A stretch of 64,000 bases of DNA from a virus, in the IMG/VR virus record IMGVR_UViG_3300029908_000019, positions 1 to 64,000 of that record. One strand, 5' to 3'. Under the pieces are notes generated by a model. The model was given only the letters and a program-made list of their open reading frames with translations, was not told the DNA's origin and searched no databases. The translations under genes were made by a program, and so were the position numbers. Positions 30,068 to 40,072 of the stretch are shown here, one piece after another (the first letter of the stretch is position 1; each line of letters starts with the position of its first letter).

Positions 30068-33000
30068 ATGAAAAAAATTTCCTCATTATTGGATTATAGC
30101 TTTCCCGGTTTGCCAGTTGATATGTGGCAAGCTGATGGTATTCTATTCCCCTATTTAAAAGATTTTATTTTAAGACTCTTAAACAGTTGTTATGAAAATT
30201 ATCAGTTAAAGAATCCAGAATTATGGGTTAAAGATGTCACAATTATTGGGTCAACTACAACGACTAAATATATAAAAACCTCAGATGTGGATGTGCACGT
30301 CATAGTTGATTTAGATCAATTTATTAATACAAATATGCCCAATGCCTCTAAAGAAGAAGCCTTAGAGAAACTTGATCAAACTCGTAAGGAATTTGATAGG
30401 GCTAAGATAATTCTTCCCCTAACTGAAAGACCCGCAGAGTTTTTCTTTGAATCAGATTTAAATCCATCAAATACCGAGTTGGTTGGTAGGTATTCCCTTC
30501 TTCAAGATAAATGGGTAAAAGCTCCAATCTATTTTGCCCAAGATGATGATTTTGAGGAATCTCGCAAAAATGCTGTAGAAGGGGCTAAAGAACTTGCCAA
30601 TGAGTTAGATGCTTCCTTTGGGGAGATAGGCCGTCAGATTCAAAGGATTGACGAGTTAAAAGAGGTTCTACAGGCTTGGCCAGAAGAAAAAAGGCAACTT
30701 TACTATGATAAAATAGAGAAAAAACTAGATATTATTGAAGAAGAGATTGAAAAATCAGTACAAATTAAGCAGGATCTTGTTGATGAAAGGCATGAAAAAC
30801 AGGATGCCCTATCAGATAATGAAATAAAATTTAAATTTTTGTCTAGGTTCCATTATTTTGCTACCCTACAGTATCTTAAATCTGTATTAGAACAAACTGG
30901 AGGAGAAGTGTCGACAACTGAACTTCCTTTGATTGAGAAGATTATTAGTGAGGGGGCATTGCAATCTGACTTTGATTCTTGGTTTGCTGGATCTAAAGTA
31001 GTAGATAGCAATGGTAAACCCCTCCTCTGTCACCATGAAACTAATGTGAATTTTAAGAAAGTAAATCCTAAGAAAACAACTATGGGAATTTTCTGGTTCA
31101 CCACAGATAGAGGTTCTATTGATCGTGGTGAGACAGGTGCTGCAGGTCATGGGATGGTCAAAGATTTCTATGTCTCTATGAAGAATCCTGCTGGTTGGGA
31201 AGAGTATGAGAAGCTTCTACTTGTGCAGCTTAAATCACAAGGATATGATGGGGCACTCCTTCCAAAGGGTGATGGAACCTATGATGGATTTGTGTTTGAT
31301 AATAGTCAGATTTGGTGGGTTACTCCAAAGAAAACTTCCTCATTAAATAAGCAAGCAGATGTTGTAGAAATTTCTACAACATATAGCCGTGGAGAATTTC
31401 CAGTTTTAATTGATCCAACAGAAGATGAAGAATTAGAACTGATTAAAAAATCTGAATATGACGAATTACGCTATTTAGAGGGGGCCAACGGTAATAGGTA
31501 TGTTTGGGATGCCTATCGTAGCACTCATGCTGAAGTTGCAAGGGAGTTACATTATCGCGGATTTGATGTTGATGAAAATTCCGTTAGGGGCACCCTTTCT
31601 GAAGATAGGGGATTGACATGGCCAGAAGAAGAAGAAGTAGAAGCAGTCTCTTCGTTAAAACAAGCTTTCCTAAAAGAAGCCTTTGAAGAGCCTAAAGAAG
31701 CTGAAACTGATATCTGTATCGATCTGGACAAAACAATCGCACAGGATGCCACTTTCCCTGCCATTGGTGAGCCTATAGAAGGAGCTAAGGAATCATTAGC
31801 TAAATTGCAGGAGATGGGTTATAACATTGTCATATACTCCTGTAGAGCAGACTCAGAAGACGGACTTGAGTTTGTTCGTGAGTGGCTTGATAAGCATGAA
31901 ATTCCTTATGATTCTATTTTTGAAGGGGAAAAGCCCTTCTCTAAATATTTTATTGATGACAAGGCTATTCACTTTGATTCTTGGAAAAATGTATTAAAGC
32001 AGGTTGAGAAATCTGATAAGACAGCTTCTTTGCATATTGTAGCTATGGATGCTTATTATCATGGTGGATCAGGTGCTTCTGTTAGACAGATGGCTAAAGA
32101 TGGCTATGTAATGGCTCCTTTGGAAACAGGTAAAGCCCATCAATCCCCATTAGCTGGGCGAGCCTATCTTACTAAAGATTTAGGCTATGCCCTTATTTAT
32201 GCTCTTGGTGCAGATATGGTAGGATATCAGGGAGCAGATGCAAATTATGGTTCTGGTGATGCAGAAGGTGGAATTGTTCTTGTTGCCCCTAATGAAGATG
32301 CTCTAATTCCTGATGAAGATTGGTTGGGGGAACAGCTTACTTCAGGTTATATGGGAGATTCAAATCCTACTTATGAGAAATTGCAACATCAGCAAGCATT
32401 AGCTCCAGTGTTTAATAATCTTAAGAAGCATAATCCAAGAGATTCAAGGCTTTATGAAATGGCTTATCAATCTATGCTAGGTAAGATGGCCATTAGAATT
32501 TTAATGAAATATGATCCCACTTATCTTAAAGAGTTAGCTAAAGAATCTCATAGCATGTCACATGAAGGTAATTTGAAAGTGCTACAAGCTTGGGTATTTG
32601 ATAAAGTAAGAGACAATCCTAAATTGAAAAAGGATGGATCTAACTTCTTTCAGATAGCTCAAGAGATACCTGTTACTAAAACTGCTTCATTAAAACAGGC
32701 AGCATTAGCTACAAAATATTGGCTTGATCCCCAAGGTAGAGCATTTGTATTAGATCGTAAGGAATCTCATCCCTCTTGGATAATGGAGAATTTGGCTGAA
32801 CTTTCTAGAAATTATGGTATTGATGTATCATCTAAGTATACACAAAAAATAGCTAATGAAATGTTTCAGCAAGGATGGGTAAGAGTAACATCTGGACAGG
32901 AAACTTCTGACAGTTCAGATTTTGCCATTGAGGTAGCTGATATTACAAATATACCTCCTTATATTGATAATTTTATAGCTCAGAAATATTCTGGTAGTAA

Positions 33001-34996
33001 TGGAATTGAGGTATCTGATTTAAAGAATGATTATGTCAAGGTGGATGACCCATTTCCATACATTCAGGATCAAGTTAACAAATCTTTAAGACAACCTATG
33101 CAAGCTTCTAGATCCTTTTCAAAGAAAGAAATTGAATCAGCTTATAATCCCTATAGTGATCCTAAGCTTAAAGAGGGTCCTGCTTATGCTGTTTATATTG
33201 GGGCACAAGAAGTTCCTGGAAGGGAACCCGTTAAACTTTATAATATTTTTGGGGAATCTCCAAGGTTTGGATCTACTGTGTCTGAACAAACTTTAAAAGA
33301 ATTAAATATTCCAATAAAACAGGAGAAACAAGCTTCAGTTGTAGAGGCTTACCTACTTGGCCCTAATGGGGAAATTATTCCTGTAGAAGATTACATGGAT
33401 CACACAGATGCTGCTTTTAAGAAATTGGGTAAATCCCTGGAAGATCTTTTGAAAGAAGGTTGGGCAACACTTCGAGCCATGGGTAGCAACTTGGCTTTCT
33501 TTAAAGTAGAATCATTACAGAATGTTCCTCCAGCAATTGATAATTATTTAGCAAGTCATAAATTTAATAAAATTGAAGTTGGTTCGTATTATGGAGCCTT
33601 ACTATCTAAACCCCCAGAAGTTAGCTATGAGGATGCTATTGAACAAGGTATTCAGAAGGCTATAAATAAAAAAATGGTTGAAATGCAAATGAGTAACATG
33701 CCTAAGACAGCTGAACAAAAATCAGATAATATTGAATATGCTTGTGTCATGGCTGATATTCCTAAAGAGATTTCTCAAGAGATAGTGGAATGGGGAGTAA
33801 GACAGATAAATGACTCCGATCTATATACTGAAAATAATCTGGGCAGGGAATTGGACAGCCATATAACTATTAAGTATGGAATCATTTCAGATGATGTAAA
33901 ACAAGTAGAGAAACTATTTAAAGGTATAAAACAATTTAAAGCAACTCTGGGAGACGTAAAGCACTTTTCTCCAGAGGGGCGAGAGTTTGACGTTCTGACT
34001 GTTTCAGTAGAGAGCAAAGATTTATCTGATATGAACGGGAAGATTACTAAAGAGCTTAAGTGTGCTACGGGGCTCCCCTCTGATGAATATCATCCTCATA
34101 TCACGATTGCTTATATTAAGAAGGGAAAATGTAAGGATCTCTATGGGAATAAAGAGTTTGTAGGTAAAGAGATTACAATTGATAGTGTAGAGTTCTCTCC
34201 CGTAGAAGGGGATAAAACTACAATTGAATTAGGTAATAAGAAAGAAGCAGCCTATCGTGGTAATATGGATTGTTGGCTTGCTCCTGATGGAAAAGAATAT
34301 AGTGTCACAAGATCTCATACAGCATGGGTAGTAGATGAAGCCAACCTACTCAAACAACAATATGGTCTTATATTACCCGCTGAAGGATCTCCTGAAGATG
34401 ATAATTTGATTGCTTGGTTGTTGTCTAAAGGATGGGTAAGAGTATCAGGTGTATTACCTACAGAATTAGATTTGTTGATTCAGGATATTAATAATATTCC
34501 ACAAGTAGCAGAACAATTTGTTTGGAAATATAAACCTGAAATGGTTATTGTAGAAGATTTACAAGGTAATGATACTTCATTTGATAGGGAAGAATATTCT
34601 AAGGGGATGATGAAGAAAGCTTCTGGTAATAACTTCTTACCCAGTTTAGTACAGGCACCAAATAATGAATGGCAGTTCCAGCATGGTGGAGATGATCAGG
34701 AAATTCCAGTAGACCCTGATAGTCAATCTGATCAAGAAACACTTTATGAGCCATGTACTACTGGGAAACCCCGTTCAGCTGACTGTTGGAGGCAATTTCT
34801 GAGCATCTTTAAACAGCCTTTGAGTAAAAAAGAGAATATGACCATAGAGGCTGGTGAAGCTGAAGAATGGGATAGTCATTACGGAGATATCTGGCATGTG
34901 GGGGATAAGGTTAAGGATAAGATAACAGGCAAGATTGGTATAATTAAGTCTATAAATGGTACTGAAGTAGAATTAGAGGAAGTTGGTCATGACTAA
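30068..34996 (+). CDS. giant polyvalent protein: NTase, two ART-like, HAD, 2H phosphoesterase (1642 aa)
   Basis: In order: nucleotidyltransferase core (G61-S62...D73-V-D75); coiled coil (about 170-250); ADP-ribosyltransferase-like domain (about 300-425, WFAGSKVVDSNGKPLLCHHE and GYDGALLPKGDGTYDGFVF); linker SSLNKQA; module B (about 434-510); HAD phosphatase (D552-L-D554, IYSCR, YFIDDKAIHF); second ART-like domain (Y664-H665-G, AGRAYLTKDLGYALIYALG); linkers TASLKQA; module A copies at about 882-1010, 1090-1215 and 1400-1520; 2H phosphoesterase with H1265-x-T and H1344-x-T; C-terminal KOW barrel. No ribosome-binding site is visible. Domain families are those of polyvalent proteins delivered into the host; targets unknown. 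Confidence 0.75.
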   Translation: MKKISSLLDYSFPGLPVDMWQADGILFPYLKDFILRLLNSCYENYQLKNPELWVKDVTIIGSTTTTKYIKTSDVDVHVIVDLDQFINTNMPNASKEEALEKLDQTRKEFDRAKIILPLTERPAEFFFESDLNPSNTELVGRYSLLQDKWVKAPIYFAQDDDFEESRKNAVEGAKELANELDASFGEIGRQIQRIDELKEVLQAWPEEKRQLYYDKIEKKLDIIEEEIEKSVQIKQDLVDERHEKQDALSDNEIKFKFLSRFHYFATLQYLKSVLEQTGGEVSTTELPLIEKIISEGALQSDFDSWFAGSKVVDSNGKPLLCHHETNVNFKKVNPKKTTMGIFWFTTDRGSIDRGETGAAGHGMVKDFYVSMKNPAGWEEYEKLLLVQLKSQGYDGALLPKGDGTYDGFVFDNSQIWWVTPKKTSSLNKQADVVEISTTYSRGEFPVLIDPTEDEELELIKKSEYDELRYLEGANGNRYVWDAYRSTHAEVARELHYRGFDVDENSVRGTLSEDRGLTWPEEEEVEAVSSLKQAFLKEAFEEPKEAETDICIDLDKTIAQDATFPAIGEPIEGAKESLAKLQEMGYNIVIYSCRADSEDGLEFVREWLDKHEIPYDSIFEGEKPFSKYFIDDKAIHFDSWKNVLKQVEKSDKTASLHIVAMDAYYHGGSGASVRQMAKDGYVMAPLETGKAHQSPLAGRAYLTKDLGYALIYALGADMVGYQGADANYGSGDAEGGIVLVAPNEDALIPDEDWLGEQLTSGYMGDSNPTYEKLQHQQALAPVFNNLKKHNPRDSRLYEMAYQSMLGKMAIRILMKYDPTYLKELAKESHSMSHEGNLKVLQAWVFDKVRDNPKLKKDGSNFFQIAQEIPVTKTASLKQAALATKYWLDPQGRAFVLDRKESHPSWIMENLAELSRNYGIDVSSKYTQKIANEMFQQGWVRVTSGQETSDSSDFAIEVADITNIPPYIDNFIAQKYSGSNGIEVSDLKNDYVKVDDPFPYIQDQVNKSLRQPMQASRSFSKKEIESAYNPYSDPKLKEGPAYAVYIGAQEVPGREPVKLYNIFGESPRFGSTVSEQTLKELNIPIKQEKQASVVEAYLLGPNGEIIPVEDYMDHTDAAFKKLGKSLEDLLKEGWATLRAMGSNLAFFKVESLQNVPPAIDNYLASHKFNKIEVGSYYGALLSKPPEVSYEDAIEQGIQKAINKKMVEMQMSNMPKTAEQKSDNIEYACVMADIPKEISQEIVEWGVRQINDSDLYTENNLGRELDSHITIKYGIISDDVKQVEKLFKGIKQFKATLGDVKHFSPEGREFDVLTVSVESKDLSDMNGKITKELKCATGLPSDEYHPHITIAYIKKGKCKDLYGNKEFVGKEITIDSVEFSPVEGDKTTIELGNKKEAAYRGNMDCWLAPDGKEYSVTRSHTAWVVDEANLLKQQYGLILPAEGSPEDDNLIAWLLSKGWVRVSGVLPTELDLLIQDINNIPQVAEQFVWKYKPEMVIVEDLQGNDTSFDREEYSKGMMKKASGNNFLPSLVQAPNNEWQFQHGGDDQEIPVDPDSQSDQETLYEPCTTGKPRSADCWRQFLSIFKQPLSKKENMTIEAGEAEEWDSHYGDIWHVGDKVKDKITGKIGIIKSINGTEVELEEVGHD

Positions 34997-35750
34997 GATA
35001 GGTATTTATCGTATTCTTTGTTTAGTTAATGACAAAGGATATATTGGGCAATCAACTCATTTAAGAAAGAGAAAAGGAGCCCATTTTTTAGCCTTAAAGA
35101 AGAATATTCATATTAATGGGCATCTTCAAAGAGCTTTTAATAAATATGGTAAAAATAATTTTAAATTTGAAATTTTAGAGGAATGCTCTATTGAAAAATT
35201 GGACGAAAGAGAGAAGTATTATATTTCTCTGTATGATACTATCAATGAAGATAAAGGTTATAATATTCGTCCTGAAACAACTACAAATTTAGGTTTTCAT
35301 CATTCTGAAGAAACAAAACAAAAAATGAGAGAGCTTTTAACTGGTAGAATAGTTCCTGAAGAAGAAAAGAAAGCTATGAGTGAGGGTAGAAAGAAATTGT
35401 TTGCTAGTGGGTATAAGCCCCCCTATAAACCAATGGGTCCTATTGTTAAAGCAAAATTTGATGCTTTTAGAGAAGCAAGAAAGAAACCATTAATTGAGAA
35501 AATTTGTACTTGCGGATGTGGTGGAACCTTTTTTGTTAAAGTATATAATTCTCAAAGACAATATGTTAATAAAGAGCATTGGCTTAGAGTATCTGGTGTA
35601 GCAAAAGAAGAACGAATATGCTTATGCGGTTGTGGAATAACTTTTATGGCTAGAATAACTTCTAAGAAAAGATTTTTAAATAAGGAACATGGGTATAAAA
35701 GCACTAAGCATAAAAATAATAATGGGAATATAAGGCATTTAAATGTCTAA
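34989..35750 (+). CDS. GIY-YIG homing endonuclease
   Basis: ATG 34989 (overlapping the giant gene by eight bases) is preferred over TTG 34983. GIY...GYIGQS with the Arg at RKRKGAH forms the GIY-YIG catalytic domain (1-90). NUMOD3 follows (HHSEETKQKMRELLTGR), then a Lys-rich linker and two short zinc knuckles (CTCGCGGTF, CLCGCGITF). Free-standing mobile nuclease. Confidence 0.85.
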   Translation: MTKIGIYRILCLVNDKGYIGQSTHLRKRKGAHFLALKKNIHINGHLQRAFNKYGKNNFKFEILEECSIEKLDEREKYYISLYDTINEDKGYNIRPETTTNLGFHHSEETKQKMRELLTGRIVPEEEKKAMSEGRKKLFASGYKPPYKPMGPIVKAKFDAFREARKKPLIEKICTCGCGGTFFVKVYNSQRQYVNKEHWLRVSGVAKEERICLCGCGITFMARITSKKRFLNKEHGYKSTKHKNNNGNIRHLNV

Positions 35751-37428
35751 TACATGGAAGACAACAGTTAATGATATTGTGCAGGTAGATCAATCCACTT
35801 TTGATTTTCCAAGAAATACAACATGGCTAAACACAACTTACCAGGACCAGGAGCCGAGTAAGCCCCTTCCTGTAACGTATTCCCCAGAATCTAATGAAGA
35901 TAATTTAGATCAAAATTCTCCAGGTGGTTATCCCCGTAGATTTATGGGTAAGCCTAAAGGTGAATGGAGTAGTACAGATGGTGAGATTATTCCAGCACTT
36001 GAGAATATGCTTAAGAATAAAAAGGCTTCTTTAGAATTTCCTTTAGCAGGTAGTGTTGTAGATGGTAGAACTGTTGGACAAGGAGTTCCAAATCAATCTT
36101 CAATTGGAGCTAGTTTGGATGATTACACTATTCTAAAAGGAATTAGAGAAGTTCCTTTTTCAGCATTCACACAGATGCCAGCACTATCTTATTATTCTAC
36201 TGATGAAGAAAAAAGGACAAAAGAACTTGCAGAGCAGATTAAACAGACTGGAGAAATAACACCATTAATTATTGCTGTTGACAATCAAGGCCCATATATT
36301 TTAGAAGGTGGTCATAGATTTGATGCTCTTAGAGAACTTGGAGCTAATTCATTTCCCGCTATGGTAGTATTGGATAATGAATCTTTGAATAGAGAAGCAG
36401 CTATTAATAGTTTAACAAGGGAGATAACGGCATCAAATCAGGATGGTGGTTGGATAAATCCTAGTGGCAAATATGTTGAAACAAAGGATCATTTTGGCTA
36501 TGTATCGGCTCATCCAGAAGTCTTTGGACTTCCGGGAATAGCTGAGATAACAACTAAGTTCGAAAGAGATTCAGCTGCAGTAAGAGCCTTTGGTCTTATA
36601 TTAGACAAAGGCTGGATTAGAGTCCGAGTATGGGGTGATGCAATAATGGTTCAGTCAAACACTCTTTCAAATGCTAAAGCTCACGCTGAAGAGTTTATTT
36701 ATAATAATTTGAATGCTACTAAGAGGATTAGAATTGAAACAGATAATGAGCAAGCATATACTTGTACTACAGATGAGTTTAAACAAGATGGATGGAATGC
36801 ATTCTTAAAACAACCAGTAATGGCTAAGCAAGCAGCAACTCTTCCTCCTCAACAATATATTCCAGAGAATCTAAATGCTCAAACAGCTATTATGACGGAT
36901 GATGGGTCTATTTATTGGAGTGATGAGCCTCGCATGATTCATGTTCAATTTATTAGGCAATTAGGTATTCCTGTGGAACGTATTGTTAGTGGAGGCAGGA
37001 TTGTAGATGGAGATTATCATGATTTAGGTCCTCGCTCTGATACTATGCGATATGTAGAACAGATGCTTGCTAAGAAGAGAGTTGAAGAAAGGTATAATTT
37101 AAAGAGGCAAGCAGGTTCTCAAAGTGCCTCAGTTCCAGACTATTTATGTGATGAATGGAAGACAGAACAGATTAATAATGACACAGATGAAGAGCCTTAT
37201 GTAAACCATGATCAAAGGGATTATCCATACGGAATGCACGATTCACCCGAAAATACAGATTCGGGCATAGGTTGGAATAAAGATGAGACCCGTTCCGTTT
37301 GCCTGTTGGATCAGCTTCAAAATCCCTCGGAGAGAAATTTTCCTCCAGGTATGATGGATTACGAAGTTATTAATTATTATAATTCAGCACCGATGTCTGA
37401 TGCTTTAGAAGCTACAAACCCAGATTAG
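35743..37428 (+). CDS. polyvalent-type protein with ParB/sulfiredoxin-like domain (561 aa)
   Basis: A disordered N-terminus rich in Pro/Asn/Asp is followed by linker KKA. A ParB/Srx-like domain lies at about 125-215 (LAEQIKQTGEITPLIIAVDN, then YILEGGHRFDALRELG). One copy of module A follows (about 235-350, WINPSGKYVET...KGWIRVRV), then linkers AKQAATL and KRQAGSQ and a charged tail. ParB/Srx folds bind nucleotides and some cut DNA; GGHR is the expected phosphate-binding segment. Four-base-type overlap with the GIY-YIG gene; ends with TAG. Confidence 0.65.
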   Translation: MSNTWKTTVNDIVQVDQSTFDFPRNTTWLNTTYQDQEPSKPLPVTYSPESNEDNLDQNSPGGYPRRFMGKPKGEWSSTDGEIIPALENMLKNKKASLEFPLAGSVVDGRTVGQGVPNQSSIGASLDDYTILKGIREVPFSAFTQMPALSYYSTDEEKRTKELAEQIKQTGEITPLIIAVDNQGPYILEGGHRFDALRELGANSFPAMVVLDNESLNREAAINSLTREITASNQDGGWINPSGKYVETKDHFGYVSAHPEVFGLPGIAEITTKFERDSAAVRAFGLILDKGWIRVRVWGDAIMVQSNTLSNAKAHAEEFIYNNLNATKRIRIETDNEQAYTCTTDEFKQDGWNAFLKQPVMAKQAATLPPQQYIPENLNAQTAIMTDDGSIYWSDEPRMIHVQFIRQLGIPVERIVSGGRIVDGDYHDLGPRSDTMRYVEQMLAKKRVEERYNLKRQAGSQSASVPDYLCDEWKTEQINNDTDEEPYVNHDQRDYPYGMHDSPENTDSGIGWNKDETRSVCLLDQLQNPSERNFPPGMMDYEVINYYNSAPMSDALEATNPD

Positions 37429-37432
37429 CATA

Positions 37433-37500
37433 GGTAGATAACAATCCTAGTAGATAATAAAAGTATAATAAAAAACAATAGTATTAGGAGTCCTACGCTC
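37433..37500 (+). repeat. dispersed intergenic repeat, copy 2
   Basis: Matches copy 1 (15647) base for base over about 58 positions starting GGTAGATAACAATCCTAG, then diverges after AGGAGTCCTACG. Lies between the ParB-like gene and the 477-residue protein. Confidence 0.7.
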
Positions 37501-37545
37501 CCACTAAAATTTTGCCCAAAAATGCCCTTTAAAAGGAATACTCCC

Positions 37546-38979
37546 ATGACAAATAACAATTTTAATGCTTATATAAATGATCTGATTAAAACCGCAGATC
37601 TATTAAAAGAGGTGGCACCTAATATGACCCTTAATACTAAGAATGTTAATGTTGATCCAGAAAAAGAAATTGAGTCTAAAATTGTTGAGGCACTAAATGC
37701 AGAATCAGAACATTCTGATACTGTAGTAGCCTCTTTGGATTCTTTTAAACTTACTGATAATGGGAATGATTATCTAGTTTCCCATCCAGCATTTCAAGAT
37801 GCTATTATGGGTAAAGTAGCTAAGCTAGAGTATAGCAAATCTCCAAATAAAGCAGAACTTCTTAAAACAGTTCTATCAGATAGTATTGCTCGTACAGCAT
37901 CATTTAATACCACACTCTCTTTCACTGGTGAATTTAAGGAACCAGTAGTTGAGAAACAAGCAGCTGTTCATGAGCACCAATATCAAAAAGGTAAATCAGG
38001 TTCAGTTGAAGTGTGTCCTTGTGGAAAGTTTAAATTTACTGAAGAGCATCTTGAAAAAAATCCACCAATTACTGAAATAAAAGCTGAAGAATCTTGGCTT
38101 GGTGATTTAGATGAAACTGAAATAGAGATTCCTGCAGATTATCCAGTGCAACCTTTGGATGAAGATCAAGAAGCAGGGGATAGAGCTACATGTGGAACTT
38201 GTGGTCTTAGTTGGGATGATGCAGTGATTACTGGCATGACTCCTGCACCTTCTGCTCGTTGCCCATTTGAGGCATTTCATAATAGTGATTCTCAACATAT
38301 TGCAATAAAAGAAAATATGCCACGAGCTTCTATGACAGATCATTTGGCTCAATCTATTCAGGCTGAAGAGCAGGTCATCACTGCAGCTAATGATAAAGTA
38401 AAAGATATGGCAGTGAATGCTTTAGTGAGTATGCTTAAGGCCCAAGGATATGGAACGGCTAAGATTGCTGAAGTATCAATGAGTGGCAATAAAGTTGACA
38501 CCATGATTACTCTCGACGATGCAGGAACTATTAAGGCAGTTAGTATTCCAGTTGAGATTAAAGCCAATCAAGTAGTACTACCCAAGAAGGCATTGGTCGC
38601 TGAGCTTATTTCTAAAGGTTTGGATCTGAATGCAAAACTTTCTGAAGAATTTGGTAAGCAAGTTCTTGAACGAATTGCTGCAGCAGATGAGAAGGCTGAA
38701 TTTGAAAAGGCTGAAGCAGAATCTATTATAAATGAGAAAGTTGCAAGTTTAGAAAAAGTTGCTGGAGACGAACCGAAGACCCAGTTCGAGGGAACTAATG
38801 AAACCGTTTTTATGAACAAGCACCTCATTCCAAATGGATTAGATCTAGAGACTGGAGACGTTGTACACGTAGATGGAGTTTCATACAAACTAGTTTCTAA
38901 GTCTAAAGACCAACTATCTAAGGGCGAAGGGGATGCTTCGACTTGGATCTTTGAAAAAGTTACTCCTGTTGTAAAGTAA
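37546..38979 (+). CDS. structural-type protein with zinc ribbons (477 aa)
   Basis: ATG 37546, with AAAAGGA about 10 bases upstream, is preferred over ATG 37522. Helical N-terminus; linker VEKQA; HEHQYQKG...CPCGKF (about 140-165); CGTCGLSWDD...CPFEAFH (about 215-245); a beta domain 'MSGNKVDTMITLDDAGTI'; helices; C-terminal small barrel ('ETGDVVHVDGVSYKLVSK'). No catalytic motif. Confidence 0.55.
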   Translation: MTNNNFNAYINDLIKTADLLKEVAPNMTLNTKNVNVDPEKEIESKIVEALNAESEHSDTVVASLDSFKLTDNGNDYLVSHPAFQDAIMGKVAKLEYSKSPNKAELLKTVLSDSIARTASFNTTLSFTGEFKEPVVEKQAAVHEHQYQKGKSGSVEVCPCGKFKFTEEHLEKNPPITEIKAEESWLGDLDETEIEIPADYPVQPLDEDQEAGDRATCGTCGLSWDDAVITGMTPAPSARCPFEAFHNSDSQHIAIKENMPRASMTDHLAQSIQAEEQVITAANDKVKDMAVNALVSMLKAQGYGTAKIAEVSMSGNKVDTMITLDDAGTIKAVSIPVEIKANQVVLPKKALVAELISKGLDLNAKLSEEFGKQVLERIAAADEKAEFEKAEAESIINEKVASLEKVAGDEPKTQFEGTNETVFMNKHLIPNGLDLETGDVVHVDGVSYKLVSKSKDQLSKGEGDASTWIFEKVTPVVK

Positions 38980-39001
38980 ATAATAAAAGAAAAGGACAGG
39001 T

Positions 39002-40063
39002 ATGAGTAAAGTATTTTGGAATTCTAAAGATTTGGTTGGAGAAGAATTTAATAGATTATTAATTATAAAATTTTTATATATTAAAAAGAGTAAAAGATAT
39101 TGGCTTTGTGAATGCTCTTGTGGTAGTGGCAAAAGAGTTAAAGCTGATACATATACTTTAGTATTAGGAAATATTGCATCGTGTGGTAAATGCCCTGATA
39201 GAAAAGCACATAATTTTGTTGATCTGACTGGAAAAAGTTTTAATAGACTAATTGTGACTAAGTATCTTAAAAGAAATGAATTTGGTCAATCCTTATGGGA
39301 ATGCTTGTGTAGTTGTGGAAATAAGAATCCAGTAATTGCTTGTACTCAGTATCTTGTTAGTGGTCATACTAAATCTTGTGGTTGTTATAAAATTGAAAAA
39401 TTTATAGATAGATCAACTACCCACGGTCTTTCAAAAATAGATGATTATCATCTTTGGTCTACAATGATACAACGTTGTACTAATCCTAATTGTACTGAAT
39501 ATTTTAGATATGGTGGACGAGGTATTACTGTTTGTGAACGTTGGCAGGGAGAAGATGGCTTTATTCATTTCTTTGAGGATATGGGTCCTAGACCAAGTAG
39601 AAAATATTCTATAAATCGTATTGATAATGATTTACTAGTTGATAGTTATTCCAAAGCTAACTGTGAATGGGTAACAAAATCAACTCAAACCAGAAATACT
39701 AGGGTTTCAGCCAAAACAGAAAATTATGATGAGCATTTAAAATGGAAAGGGTATTATACACAAACTCTTTCTCATTTTTTAGCAAGTGAAAAAGATAGTC
39801 CATTATTTAAAAGATTATTCGGTATTACACTTCCTGAATTTAAAGCATATATTGAATCTTTGTGGCTACCAGATATGACTTGGGAAAATAGAGGTATAAA
39901 TAAAAAAGGTGTAAAGGTTTGGCAGCTTGATCATATAGTTGGTTGTAATAATTTTGATTTATCTAAAGAAGAAGATAGAAAGAAATGTAATTATTATACA
40001 AATTTTCAACCCAAATGGTGGGAAGATCACGCAAAGAAAAGTAAATTTTTAGTTAATGCCTAG
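39002..40063 (+). CDS. HNH-type homing endonuclease with two zinc ribbons
   Basis: 353 residues. Two N-terminal treble clefs (CECSCGSGK...CGKC and CLCSCGNK...SCGCY). Nuclease core 'LWSTMIQRCTNPNCTEYFRY' followed by GGRGI, then 'YSINRIDNDLLVDSYSKANC' and EWVT. C-terminal 'CNYYTNFQPKWW' as in the paralogue at 20856. The WQLDHIVG His/Asp near residue 310 may complete the active site. Ends with TAG. Confidence 0.8.
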   Translation: MSKVFWNSKDLVGEEFNRLLIIKFLYIKKSKRYWLCECSCGSGKRVKADTYTLVLGNIASCGKCPDRKAHNFVDLTGKSFNRLIVTKYLKRNEFGQSLWECLCSCGNKNPVIACTQYLVSGHTKSCGCYKIEKFIDRSTTHGLSKIDDYHLWSTMIQRCTNPNCTEYFRYGGRGITVCERWQGEDGFIHFFEDMGPRPSRKYSINRIDNDLLVDSYSKANCEWVTKSTQTRNTRVSAKTENYDEHLKWKGYYTQTLSHFLASEKDSPLFKRLFGITLPEFKAYIESLWLPDMTWENRGINKKGVKVWQLDHIVGCNNFDLSKEEDRKKCNYYTNFQPKWWEDHAKKSKFLVNA

Positions 40064-40072
40064 GAGATATAC

